From the NCBI GenBank assembly GCA_964244495.1, contig CAXTIU010000001.1, positions 186,001 to 250,000 of the forward strand: DNA of 64,000 bases, in the 5' to 3' direction. Below the pieces are notes generated by a model. It searched no databases. It worked only from the letters and a program-made list of their open reading frames with translations, and was not told the DNA's origin. This document shows, piece by piece, positions 56,026 to 64,000 of the stretch (within the stretch, counting starts at the first letter, position 1; every line of letters starts with the position of its first letter). The position numbers were made by a program, and so were the translations under genes. The stretch is from RH-AL1 sp964244495. Lineage in GTDB: Bacteria; Pseudomonadota; Alphaproteobacteria; Rhizobiales; Beijerinckiaceae.

Positions 56026-56267
56026 TGGCGACCACCGCCGGCGCCCGCCGCCCGTTCTTCCGTCGTCGCAAGACGTGCCCGTTTTCCGGGCCGAACGCCC
56101 CGAAGATCGACTACAAGGACACCCGGCTGCTTTCCCGCTACATCTCCGAGCGCGGCAAGATCGTGCCGTCCCGCATCACCGCCGTCTCCGCGAAGAAGCA
56201 GCGTGAGTTGGCGCAGGCGATCAAGCGCGCGCGTTTCCTCGGCCTGCTCCCCTACGTCATCCGCTGA
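56025..56267 (+). CDS. rpsR: 30S ribosomal protein S18
   Basis: 80-aa ribosomal protein with the core RRKTCPFSG, DYKDTRLLSRYISERGKIVPSRITAVSAKKQRELAQAIKRARFLGLLPY, here split in quotation only. Full length and fully conserved. Translation is coupled to rpsF. Confidence 0.97.
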   Translation: MATTAGARRPFFRRRKTCPFSGPNAPKIDYKDTRLLSRYISERGKIVPSRITAVSAKKQRELAQAIKRARFLGLLPYVIR

Positions 56268-56386
56268 GGTCGGTCGCATCATGACGTGTCGACGCCGGCG
56301 TCGCGCCGGCGTCGGTGCCAGTTGGGGCCCGTACGCGATCCGCGCGGCGCGCTTCTAACCGCCTCGCGCGGGACAGCGGGATCTTC

Positions 56387-57562
56387 ATGCCTTCCACGTC
56401 GCTTCGCATAAACGGCACGGCCGCCGCCGCCGCCCTGGGGGCCGGCCTCGCCGCCGCCCTGCTCTCGATGCTCGCGGTCCAGAAGACGTCCGCGGCGCTC
56501 GCGGTCGGCTTCGTCGCGCCGCTCCCCATCATGATCGCGACGCTCGGCTTCGGTCCGGTCGCGGGTCTGGTCGCGGCAGCCTGCGGCGCGATCGCCGTCG
56601 GCGTCTTCGACGTTCGTCCCGGCGTGCTGGCGATCGCGCAATTCGACAGGCTCGACGCGACCGGCCTCGACGTGCTCGTGTTTCTCGCCAGCGTCGCCGT
56701 TCCCGCATGGCTGATGGCGCGGGCGGCCAGGCTTGCGCCGGCTTCGCCGAGGCCGCCGAAGGCGGTCGGTCTCCGGCGGGGCGGCTTCGACGAGAGCGGG
56801 CTCACCGGTGCCAAGCTCGGCGGGATCGGGCCAGCCGGACTTGGAACGGCCGGACTCGGAGCGCTCGGACTTGGAGCGCTCGGACTGGGCCGACAGCCGG
56901 TCCGGGTGGAAGAACGGGTGCTCGGGACCATCCTGGCGTTGGCGGTTGCCTTCGCCTCGGTCAGCGTGGCACTCGACCTCGCGGTCGCCGCCGCCAAGGC
57001 CGGTGGCTTCGCCGCCTTCGTTGCCGGCACCGTCAAGAAGGCGGCCCCGATCATCGAAGCCCTGCTGTCCGCGCGCCAGGTCGTGCCAAGCGGCGTCGAC
57101 GTGGACAAGGTCGCGCTCGTGGTGACCTGGGCGCAGATGCCCTTGATGACGGCCGCCGAGGTGGTGGTGCTCGTCTTCAACCTGTGGCTCGCCGCCAGGA
57201 TCGCGCAAGCCTCCCACCTTCTCGCCGCGCCTTGGCCGGACGTACCCGGCCACCTGCGCACGCCGCGACCGCTCGCCCTCGTCCTCGCGGTCGCGCTCGG
57301 CCTGTCCTTCGCCGGCAACCTCGTCGGGGCGCTCGGCTTGATCGTCAGCGGCGCGTTGCTGATGGCCTTCGCGTTGCAGGGCTTGGCCGTGCTCCATGCC
57401 CTGACGCGCGGCAAGTCGTATCGCTTCCCCCTGCTCATCATCATCTATCTCACCATGGGCATGCTGATGCCGTGGCTGCTCGTCGGTTACGGGCTGCTCG
57501 GCCTCGTCGATACCGCTTTCGCCTTCCGCGACCGACGCAAGCCGGTCGTCAAGAAAAGCTGA
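56387..57562 (+). CDS. DUF2232-family membrane protein
   Basis: 391-aa protein with about eight membrane helices, the first NGTAAAAALGAGLAAALLSM. The DUF2232 block lies at the C-terminal half (LPWLLVGYGLLGLVDTAF-like end). This gene is regularly found between rpsR and rplI in Rhizobiales; the function is unknown. Residues about 150-170 are a Gly/Leu-rich linker (GLGTAGLGALGLGALGLG) encoded by a 15-bp minisatellite, which probably varies in length between strains. Confidence 0.85.
   Translation: MPSTSLRINGTAAAAALGAGLAAALLSMLAVQKTSAALAVGFVAPLPIMIATLGFGPVAGLVAAACGAIAVGVFDVRPGVLAIAQFDRLDATGLDVLVFLASVAVPAWLMARAARLAPASPRPPKAVGLRRGGFDESGLTGAKLGGIGPAGLGTAGLGALGLGALGLGRQPVRVEERVLGTILALAVAFASVSVALDLAVAAAKAGGFAAFVAGTVKKAAPIIEALLSARQVVPSGVDVDKVALVVTWAQMPLMTAAEVVVLVFNLWLAARIAQASHLLAAPWPDVPGHLRTPRPLALVLAVALGLSFAGNLVGALGLIVSGALLMAFALQGLAVLHALTRGKSYRFPLLIIIYLTMGMLMPWLLVGYGLLGLVDTAFAFRDRRKPVVKKS
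56834..56893 (+). repeat. 15-bp minisatellite inside the DUF2232 gene
   Basis: Four tandem 15-bp units (56834-56848, 56849-56863, 56864-56878, 56879-56893), related to ctcggacttggagcg. They encode repeated LG-type pentapeptides, so length change would stay in frame. Confidence 0.8.
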
Positions 57563-57592
57563 CATCCACCTAGAAATGCAAAGGATCGGACC

Positions 57593-58162
57593 ATGGAAGT
57601 CATACTCCTCGAACGCGTCGCCAAGCTCGGCCAGATGGGCGAGATCGTGCGCGTCAAGGACGGGTACGCCCGCAACTGCCTCCTGCCGGGCAACAAGGCG
57701 CTGCGTGCCACCGAAGCCAACAAGAAACGTTTCGAGGGTCAGAAGGTCCAGCTGGAAGCTCGCAACCTGGAGCTGAGGAGCGAGGCGGAACACGTCGCCG
57801 AAACCCTCAACGGCCAGAGCTTCGTCATCGTGCGGCAGGCCGGCGACACCGGCTATCTCTACGGCTCGGTGTCGACGCGCGACGTCGCCGAAGCGCTGAC
57901 GACCGGCGGCTTCAAGGCCACCCGCAACCAGGTCGTGATGACGTCGCCCATCAAGACGCTGGGCCTTCACACCCTGCCGATCCAGCTCCATCCCGAAGTC
58001 GACGTGACGGTGACCATCAACGTCGCCCGGTCCTCGGAGGAAGCCGAGCGCCAGGCGCGCGGAGAGGAGATCAACGCCGTCGAAGAGAACACGATGGACG
58101 ATCTGGGTCTCGAGGTCGGCGCCGCGCTCGCCGACAGCGCCGGAAGCCTCGGCGACCGCTGA
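57593..58162 (+). CDS. rplI: 50S ribosomal protein L9
   Basis: 189-aa ribosomal protein. Conserved N-terminal domain MEVILLERVAKLGQMGEIVRVKDGYARNCLLP given here in part (EVILLERVAKLG, VKDGYARN), a long connecting helix with LNGQSFVIVRQ, and a C-terminal domain. The last 40 residues form an acidic tail common in Rhizobiales L9. AAGGA precedes the ATG. It follows DUF2232 and precedes dnaB after 633 bp that contain a gene remnant. Confidence 0.97.
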   Translation: MEVILLERVAKLGQMGEIVRVKDGYARNCLLPGNKALRATEANKKRFEGQKVQLEARNLELRSEAEHVAETLNGQSFVIVRQAGDTGYLYGSVSTRDVAEALTTGGFKATRNQVVMTSPIKTLGLHTLPIQLHPEVDVTVTINVARSSEEAERQARGEEINAVEENTMDDLGLEVGAALADSAGSLGDR

Positions 58163-58189
58163 GCCTGCCTTCGTCGAGGCGGCCGCGTG

Positions 58190-58471
58190 ACCGTGATGCC
58201 GAGCGACGCCGGCAACCGCACCAAACCGTCGAGTTCGCGTTGCGCCGGCGCGACCATCATCCGCGGGTACCGGATGCCGGCGGTGGACCTCTGGCGCCAA
58301 GGCGGCGGCGCCGGGGATGTTGCAGGTGACGACCGGATCGGCTGACGGGATGACCGCGTTCGCCGGTCGCCCGACGATGATCTCCTCCAGCGGGTTCCAC
58401 CCGTCGCGCGAGCTGACGGGAGACACAAGGGTGTCGGCGACGATCTGTGGGCCACTCGCGCGGACGTTCAT
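58190..58471 (-). pseudogene. Amidinotransferase-like gene remnant (frameshifted, 3'-truncated)
   Basis: On the minus strand an ATG at 58471 opens MNVRASGPQIVADT, then SRDGWNPLEEIIVGRPANAV, which matches the N terminus of glycine/inosamine-phosphate amidinotransferases (WDPLEEVIVGR pattern). Near 58290 the similarity continues in another frame as YPRMMVAPAQRELDGLVRL and LGITVTRPP, matching the next block of the same family. It then stops at about 58190, where the rplI end begins. About 95 of the usual 350+ residues remain. The rest of the 633-bp gap (58472-58795) shows no gene. Confidence 0.75.
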
Positions 58472-58795
58472 TCCATCGTTGACCCCGGTTCTCTCCTTCG
58501 GCTCAGCCGTGGCGCGACGCCGGGTGGCTGTCCCTGGTGAAACGCTTGTCAGGGCCGCCACGTTCTACGGGGCGCCTGTTCAGTCAGCCGGCGTGTTCGT
58601 GCCACAACATGGCCCCCGCCAGCATCGGATGAGCAAGCTGGGCCGGTCGCCCCGCGCGTCGCGACCGGCGCGTGGACATCCCGCGACTTGGTCGCCGTTG
58701 TGCCTTCGGCGGTCGCGTGCGAGAAGTGACCGGGCGCGGCTGACGCGCCGCCCCTTTCCACGACGGCACCGGACCGGCATCAACGTGACATCGGC

Positions 58796-60301
58796 ATGAG
58801 CCTCACGGACGAAACGCGGGAACGCCTGTCGCCCTCGGCGCGGCAATCCAACCGGGAGGTGGCCTTCCGCGTCGCGCCCCACAACATCGAGGCCGAACAG
58901 GCCCTGCTTGGCGCGATCCTCATCAACAACGACGCCTTCGACCGCGTCTCGGATTTCCTGAAACCGGAGCATTTCTCCGAGGAGATCCATCGGCGCATCT
59001 ACGACGTGGCCTCCCAGCTGATCCGCGCCGGCAAGGTGGCGACGCCGGTGACGCTGAAGACCTTTCTCGGCGACGCGGACCTCGGTGGGATCACCATCCC
59101 CCAGTACCTCGCGCGCCTCGCCGCCGAGGCGACCGCCATCATCAACACGGCCGACTACGGGCGCACCGTCCACGACCTCGCGACCCGGCGCGACCTCATC
59201 CTGATCGGCGAGGACATCGTCAACGGCGCCTATGACGCGCCGGTCGACGTGTCGCCGCGCGACCAGATCGAGGATGCCGAGCGCAAGCTGTACTCGATCG
59301 CGGAATCGGGCCGCTACGACGGTGGGTTCCAGCCCTTCTCGGAGGCGCTGACCCACGCGGTCGACCGGGCCGCCGCCGCCTTCGAGCGCGAAGGCGGGCT
59401 GTCGGGCATCTCCACCGGCATGCACGACCTCGACCGGATGATGGGGGGCCTGCAGGCGTCCGACCTCGTTATCGTCGCCGGCCGCCCCGGCATGGGCAAG
59501 ACGGCGCTCGCCACCAACATCGCCTTCAACATCGCCAAGGCCTATGAATTCCGGCTGAAGCCGGACGGGAGCCACGAGACGGTCAACGGCGGCGTCGTCG
59601 GCTTCTTCTCGCTCGAAATGTCGTCGGAGCAGCTCGCCACCCGCATCATCGCCGAACAGTCCCAGGTCGCCTCCTACAAGATCCGGCGCGGCGACATCAC
59701 CGAGCAGGATTTCCACCGGGTCGCGGAGGCCGCGCGCGAGATGCAGAGCCTACCCTTCTACATCGACCACACCGGCGGCATCTCGATCGCCCAGCTCACC
59801 GCCCGCGCCCGCCGCCTCAAGCGCCAGCGCGGCCTCGACATGCTCGTCGTCGACTACTTGCAGCTGCTGTCCGGCTCGAAATCGAAGGGCGACAACCGCG
59901 TGCAGGAGCTGACCGAGATCACGACCGGCTTGAAGGCTCTGGCCAAGGAGCTGGCCGTCCCGGTCGTCGCCCTGTCCCAACTGTCGCGGCAGGTCGAGTC
60001 GCGCGACGACAAGCGCCCGCAACTCTCCGACCTGCGCGAGTCCGGCTCCATCGAGCAGGACGCCGACGTGGTGATCTTCGTTTATCGCGAGGAATATTAT
60101 CTCAAGAACAAGCAGCCTCGGGAGGGCACGGAAGAGTTCCTGACCTGGCAGGCCGACATGGAGCGGGTGCACGGCAAGGCGGAGGTGATCATCGGCAAGC
60201 AACGCCACGGCCCGACCGGCACGGTGGAACTCGCCTTCGAGGCGGAGATGACGCGCTTCTCCGACCTGGCGCGCGACGAGCGTTTGCCGGCGCACCACTA
60301 G
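58796..60301 (+). CDS. dnaB: Replicative DNA helicase DnaB
   Basis: 501-aa hexameric helicase. N-terminal domain (residues about 25-130), then a linker helix and the RecA-like domain with Walker A GRPGMGKTAL, GFFSLEMSSEQLA, Walker B LVVDYLQLLSG, and the arginine-finger region near RESGSIEQDADVV. Full length and uninterrupted. It is in its usual place after rplI; the expected downstream alr or radA genes are absent in this window. Confidence 0.97.
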   Translation: MSLTDETRERLSPSARQSNREVAFRVAPHNIEAEQALLGAILINNDAFDRVSDFLKPEHFSEEIHRRIYDVASQLIRAGKVATPVTLKTFLGDADLGGITIPQYLARLAAEATAIINTADYGRTVHDLATRRDLILIGEDIVNGAYDAPVDVSPRDQIEDAERKLYSIAESGRYDGGFQPFSEALTHAVDRAAAAFEREGGLSGISTGMHDLDRMMGGLQASDLVIVAGRPGMGKTALATNIAFNIAKAYEFRLKPDGSHETVNGGVVGFFSLEMSSEQLATRIIAEQSQVASYKIRRGDITEQDFHRVAEAAREMQSLPFYIDHTGGISIAQLTARARRLKRQRGLDMLVVDYLQLLSGSKSKGDNRVQELTEITTGLKALAKELAVPVVALSQLSRQVESRDDKRPQLSDLRESGSIEQDADVVIFVYREEYYLKNKQPREGTEEFLTWQADMERVHGKAEVIIGKQRHGPTGTVELAFEAEMTRFSDLARDERLPAHH

Positions 60302-60324
60302 GATCGCGTGGCCGGCGCCGGCCC

Positions 60325-60815
60325 GCTCCGGACACCGAGAGCGGGGCAAGAACCCGCCTGCACGTCGCCGACATGCCGGTCGGCGAGACGGGCGGGCCGT
60401 TCCGACGCACGCAACCGTCGCCGGAGCTGATTGGCTCGCTGTTGTTCAGGATCCTGGTCAAATCCGGCTACGACGCGAAGGTGCCGCCGGCCACCATCGA
60501 TGAGCGGATCAACAATGGTGACATCCCGCCTACCGCTGGCGGCATCCGCGTCATCCACACGCCGGGCAGCTGCGCGGGGCACGTCACCTATCTCTGGCAG
60601 GAGCGCGGCGTGCTGTTCGCCGGCGACGCCTGCGAGAACCTGCTCGGGTTCAGCCTGTCGATCGGCTACGAGGACCTGCCCGACGGTCGGCGCAGCCTGC
60701 ACAGGCTCGGCGCCCACGCCCTCAACTCCGCCTGTCTCGGCCACGGCAGGGCGATGGTGGGCGGCGGAGCGCTTCAGGAAGCGCTGGACGTGGGTCCACT
60801 CAACCCGGCTGTCGC
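60325..60815 (+). pseudogene. Metallo-beta-lactamase-fold gene remnant
   Basis: The open frame from about 60325 carries only the C-terminal half of an MBL-fold hydrolase: LHVADMPVGETGGPFRRTQ, IRVIHTPGSCAGHVTYLWQE, GVLFAGDACENLLG and CLGHGRAMVGG. The HxHxDH metal motif that must precede it is missing, and the strand continues from the dnaB stop. After GHGRAMVGG the family end (AERFRKRW) is found in another frame, so a frameshift near 60765 also exists. A His in the PGHC motif is Ser here (TPGSCAG). It cannot be functional as a metal hydrolase. Confidence 0.7.
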
Positions 60816-60982
60816 GACGGATCGCCCTCGACGTCGCTCGGCAGACCGCCCGAAGTTCCTTTTCCCGTGTCGCCGTAGGGGCCGGGCGGTTCGCCGGTGA
60901 CCGGGTTCTTCGGCTCGGGGACGGTGCCCTCGTCCGGCACGCCGTAGGGCGTGGACGGCTCCTTCTTGTCGTCGTCCGGCAT
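60800..60982 (-). CDS. 60-aa disordered acidic protein
   Basis: Small protein starting MPDDDKKEPSTPYGVPDEG, rich in Pro, Gly, Asp and Lys, with PKNPVTGEPPGPYGDTGKG and no hydrophobic core, so it is intrinsically disordered. AAAGGA lies nine bases upstream of the ATG at 60982. It overlaps the tail of the MBL remnant on the other strand. The function is unknown; I recall similar proteins in Rhizobiales but could not check. Confidence 0.6.
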   Translation of the reverse strand: MPDDDKKEPSTPYGVPDEGTVPEPKNPVTGEPPGPYGDTGKGTSGGLPSDVEGDPSRQPG

Positions 60983-61071
60983 GCCCGATCCTTTCACGAG
61001 GTAACGATCATGGCGCGAACGGCGCGCCCCGGTAATCGTTGCCTGTCGCCGTATCCGTCAGGAAAAGGTCG

Positions 61072-63129
61072 CTACTCGCTCGCCGCGACCTTGTCGCGTT
61101 CCGCCATGCGATCGTGGTCGGCAACCCCGGCGCGGACGCTTTCCGATCGACCGTCGAGACTCACGGGCTCGTGCGCTCCGGGTGATCCCGCCGAGACGGT
61201 CCGCTCGGCTTCGGGATGCGCCGCGTCCTGGGCCAGCGCGCGGCGCAGCGTCTCCTCCGCCTCGGCGACTTGGTGCTGGCGGTCCCACATCGCGGCGTAG
61301 ACGCCGCGGCGCGCCAGAAGGGTGTCGTGGGTGCCGCGCTCGACGATGCGACCGGCATCGAGCACGAGGATCTCGTCGGCGTCCACGATGGTCGAGAGGC
61401 GGTGCGCGATGACCAGCGTGGTGCGGCCGCGCGAGATCTGGGCGAGCGAAGCCTGGATCTCGCGCTCGGTGAGGGTGTCGAGCGCCGAGGTCGCCTCGTC
61501 GAGGATGAGGATCGGCGGCGCCTTCAGGATGGTGCGGGCGATCGCCACCCGCTGCTTCTCGCCGCCCGACAGTTTCAGGCCCCGCTCGCCGACCTGCGCG
61601 TCGTAGCCGCCCGGCGCGATGGCGATGAACTGGTCGATCTGGGCGAGCTTCGCCGCCTCCCGCACCTCGGCCTCGCTCGCGTCCCAGCGGCCGTAGCGGA
61701 TGTTGTAGGCGATGGTGTCGTTGAACAGCACCGTGTCCTGCGGCACCATCCCGATCTTGCTTCGCAGGCTCGCCTGCGTGACGGCGGCGATATCCTGGCC
61801 GTCGATCGTGATGCGCCCCGACGAGGGCTCGTAGAAGCGAAACAGCAGCCGCGACAACGTCGACTTGCCGGCGCCGGACGGGCCGACCACCGCCACGGTC
61901 TTGCCCGGCGGCACCTCGAAGCTGATCCGGTTCAAGATGCGCCGCTGGCGGTCGTAGGAGAAGCTCACGTCCTCGAAGCGCACGTGGGCGCGCTGCGCGC
62001 GAAGCGCCGGGGCATCCGGGCGATCGGTGATCTCGGCGTTCTGCCCGAGGATGTCGAACATCATCTCGATGTCGATGGTCGCCTGCTTCACCTCGCGGTA
62101 GACCATGCCCATGAAGTTCAGCGGCTGGTAGAGTTGGATCATCATCGCGTTGACGAGCACGAAATCGCCGACGGTGTGCGTACCCTGGCGGATGCCGGAC
62201 ACGCTCATCATCATCACCCCGGCGAGGCCGACGGTGAAGATCACCGCCTGCCCCGCGTTGAGCAGGGTCAGCGACGTGTAGGTCTTGATGCTCATCGCCT
62301 CGTAGCGCGCCATCGATCGATCGTAGCGCTGCGCCTCGCGCGCCTCGGCGCCGAAGTACTTCACCGTCTCGTAGTTCAGCAGGCTGTCGATGGCCTTGGT
62401 GTTGGCGTCGGTGTCGCTCTCGTTCATCGAGCGGCGGATCGACATCCGCCAGTTCGTCGCCGCGAAGGTCCAGGCGAGATAGACGAGGATCATGCCGAGC
62501 ACGACGCCGACGTAGGCGATGTCGAACTGGAAGAACAGGACCACCAGGATCAGCATGAATTCGACCACGGTCGGGATCGCGGTCAGCATGATGATGCGAA
62601 CGATGGTCTCGATGGCGTTGCGGCCGCGTTCCAGCACGCGGGTGAGACCGCCGGTCTTGCGTTCCAGGTGGAAGCGCAGGCTGAGCTGATGAAGGTGGAC
62701 GAACACTTCCTGCGCGAGTTGCCGCACGGCGTTCATCGCGACCGCGGCGAACAGCGCGTCGCGCCCCTGCGTGGCGAGGCTCATCAGGATGCGCAGCACG
62801 CCGTAGAGCGCGACCAAGGCGATCGGACCGAGCATGAGCCCGAGCAGGTGGTGGGTGGCCGGCCCGTGCGTACGGGCCTCGCGCGTGACCGCGTCGGTCG
62901 CCCATTTGAAGGCGTAGGGCACGGCGACGGTGATGAGCTTGGCGACCAGCATCAGCACCAGGGCGACGTAGATGCGGCGACGCAGGTCGGCCCGGCCATG
63001 CGGCCACACGTAGGGCGCGAGCTTGCGCAGCATGCCGGAGAAACGCGGCTGCGCCTCCCTCCGTGCGGGCGATCCGGAAGACCCGAGGGCTTGGTCGGAC
63101 GGGGAAGGAGGGAGCGGGGCCATCGCCAT
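61072..63129 (-). CDS. Atm1-type ABC exporter (fused permease/ATPase)
   Basis: 685-aa half-transporter. Membrane domain with six helices (residues about 50-340), then ATPase domain with Walker A GPSGAGKST, signature LSGGEKQR, Walker B ILILDEATSALD and H-loop IAHRLST. The segment LKFKWATDAV-like start and HLERKTGGLTRVLERG belong to the Atm1/HMT1 group, which exports glutathione-linked sulfur or metal species. The C-terminal 60 residues are a variable tail. A functional link with Fe-S assembly, also in this window, is plausible. Confidence 0.88.
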   Translation of the reverse strand: MAMAPLPPSPSDQALGSSGSPARREAQPRFSGMLRKLAPYVWPHGRADLRRRIYVALVLMLVAKLITVAVPYAFKWATDAVTREARTHGPATHHLLGLMLGPIALVALYGVLRILMSLATQGRDALFAAVAMNAVRQLAQEVFVHLHQLSLRFHLERKTGGLTRVLERGRNAIETIVRIIMLTAIPTVVEFMLILVVLFFQFDIAYVGVVLGMILVYLAWTFAATNWRMSIRRSMNESDTDANTKAIDSLLNYETVKYFGAEAREAQRYDRSMARYEAMSIKTYTSLTLLNAGQAVIFTVGLAGVMMMSVSGIRQGTHTVGDFVLVNAMMIQLYQPLNFMGMVYREVKQATIDIEMMFDILGQNAEITDRPDAPALRAQRAHVRFEDVSFSYDRQRRILNRISFEVPPGKTVAVVGPSGAGKSTLSRLLFRFYEPSSGRITIDGQDIAAVTQASLRSKIGMVPQDTVLFNDTIAYNIRYGRWDASEAEVREAAKLAQIDQFIAIAPGGYDAQVGERGLKLSGGEKQRVAIARTILKAPPILILDEATSALDTLTEREIQASLAQISRGRTTLVIAHRLSTIVDADEILVLDAGRIVERGTHDTLLARRGVYAAMWDRQHQVAEAEETLRRALAQDAAHPEAERTVSAGSPGAHEPVSLDGRSESVRAGVADHDRMAERDKVAASE

Positions 63130-63355
63130 GGCATATAGGGGATGCGGCGGCGGTACGCATCCGTCGCGGCGTCGCGGCGATCAGGTGGCTATCACGCGAT
63201 TGGTTGATGCGGGTAGGACATCGCGGGGCGCTGACACGGGATGGCGCCCGTCACGGCGGCTCCATCCGCCGACGCGACGGGGACGCGGCGATCTTCTTGT
63301 CAGGGTCCGTGGACGGCCCATCGCGATCGATGGTCGACGGTTTGGTGAGGATGGC

Positions 63356-63982
63356 ATGAGTGAAGAGAAGCCGCGCGATGCGGCCCGACTGCGAAGCGTC
63401 TGCGTGTACTGCGGCTCGGCCAGCGGCGGCGACCCGGTGTTCGAGGCGGCGGCCTCCACGCTCGGACAGGCCCTGGCGCGGGAGGGCATCGGCCTCGTGT
63501 ACGGCGGCGGCGGTCGCGGGCTGATGGGAACGCTCGCCCGTGCCGTGATCGCCGGCGGCGGTCACGTCACCGGCATCATCCCCGACTTCCTGACCGACCA
63601 CGACGTCCTGCTGCGCGAGGCGCAGGAACACGTCGTCGTGCCGGACATGCACACACGCAAGCGCCTGATGTTCGAGCGCGCCGACGCGTTCGTGGCCTTG
63701 CCGGGCGGCATCGGCACGTTGGAGGAACTCGTCGAGCAGCTGACCTGGGTTCAGCTCGGACGGCACAGCAAACCGGTGCTCATCGCCGACATCGGCGGCT
63801 TCTGGCGCCCCCTGCTCGGCCTGCTCGATCACATGCGGCACCACCGTTTCATCCATGAAACGGCGGCTGTCCGTAACCTGGTGACCGACGATGCCGCCGC
63901 CATCGTGCCGATGATCCGCGCGGCCATCGAGGAGGCGGCGCTCCAGGGCGTCGCGAGGACGGAGGTGGATCGGCGATTGTGA
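63356..63982 (+). CDS. LOG-family protein (TIGR00730, Rossmann fold)
   Basis: 208-aa protein of the cytokinin-riboside-phosphate phosphoribohydrolase type. The start MSEEKPRDAARLRSVCVYCGSA has GAGG upstream. The glycine-rich GLVYGGGGRGLMG and the diagnostic PGGIGTLEELVE are intact, with RKRLMFERAD for substrate binding. Bacterial members hydrolyse AMP or related nucleotides. The open frame extends over 110 codons upstream but is not family-like. It is divergent from the Atm1-type gene. Confidence 0.92.
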   Translation: MSEEKPRDAARLRSVCVYCGSASGGDPVFEAAASTLGQALAREGIGLVYGGGGRGLMGTLARAVIAGGGHVTGIIPDFLTDHDVLLREAQEHVVVPDMHTRKRLMFERADAFVALPGGIGTLEELVEQLTWVQLGRHSKPVLIADIGGFWRPLLGLLDHMRHHRFIHETAAVRNLVTDDAAAIVPMIRAAIEEAALQGVARTEVDRRL

Positions 63983-64000
63983 GGCCGCCGCGGTGATCGG

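Noticed and set aside
58317..58799. Plus-strand frame before dnaB as a gene
   Set aside because: No ribosome site and no recognisable domain; the minus-strand amidinotransferase similarity accounts for its overlap.

Overview
The window is high-GC bacterial chromosome, almost fully coding, and reads as an alphaproteobacterium of the order Hyphomicrobiales (Rhizobiales). The evidence is the nifS-sufBCDS-sufT-sufA iron-sulfur operon behind an Irr-type iron box, an RNase E with a large acidic insertion in its S1 domain, and the block rpsF-rpsR-DUF2232-rplI-dnaB. The family cannot be fixed from the sequence alone. There is no phage, insertion sequence or CRISPR array; apart from pseudogene remnants and one lower-GC membrane ORF the window looks like core chromosome.

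Layout. 1-561: partial L,D-transpeptidase. 823-7906 (minus): seven-gene SUF operon. 8282-11403: alpha/beta hydrolase, tRNA-Asp, a ClpP-like secreted protein and a periplasmic binding-protein-like gene. 11700-21097: selenocysteine formate dehydrogenase fdnGHI, fdhE, a Sel1-repeat protein, selB and two unknown proteins; fdnG is read through an in-frame UGA followed by a SECIS-type hairpin. 21128-24357: SDR, esterase and flavin monooxygenase. 24455-26386: a 40-residue Lys-rich protein, a membrane ORF, tRNA-Glu and a hydrolase. 26494-38321: exopolysaccharide locus (polysaccharide deacetylase, GNAT, GumC-like, GumB/Wza-like, glycosyltransferase, polyprenyl glycosylphosphotransferase, secreted protein, Wzy-like ligase/polymerase) ending in a DUF423 protein and a response regulator. 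38338-44751 (minus): rhomboid, prfB with an intact +1 programmed frameshift, PBP1A, amidase. 45372-50175: rne and a convergent amino-acid permease. 50908-55326: DsbA-like, aroQ-accB-accC, isochorismatase-like and RDD proteins. 55597-60301: rpsF-rpsR-DUF2232-rplI-(amidinotransferase remnant)-dnaB. 60325-63982: metallo-beta-lactamase remnant, small disordered protein, Atm1-type ABC exporter and LOG-family protein.

How it fits together. The SUF operon makes Fe-S clusters. Formate dehydrogenase needs such clusters plus Mo-bis-MGD and selenocysteine, and its chaperone FdhE and elongation factor SelB are adjacent. SelA, SelD and tRNA-Sec were not found here and must lie elsewhere. The selenocysteine operon also carries three uncharacterised proteins (Sel1-repeat, 178 aa and 124 aa), the first two translationally coupled to selB; these are the best candidates for undescribed biology. 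Other points worth following are two copies of a 47-48 bp promoter-like intergenic element, a GumC protein whose fused kinase domain has lost its P-loop, an isochorismatase-family protein lacking the catalytic Cys, a palindrome-dense rne promoter, and two gene remnants flanking dnaB.
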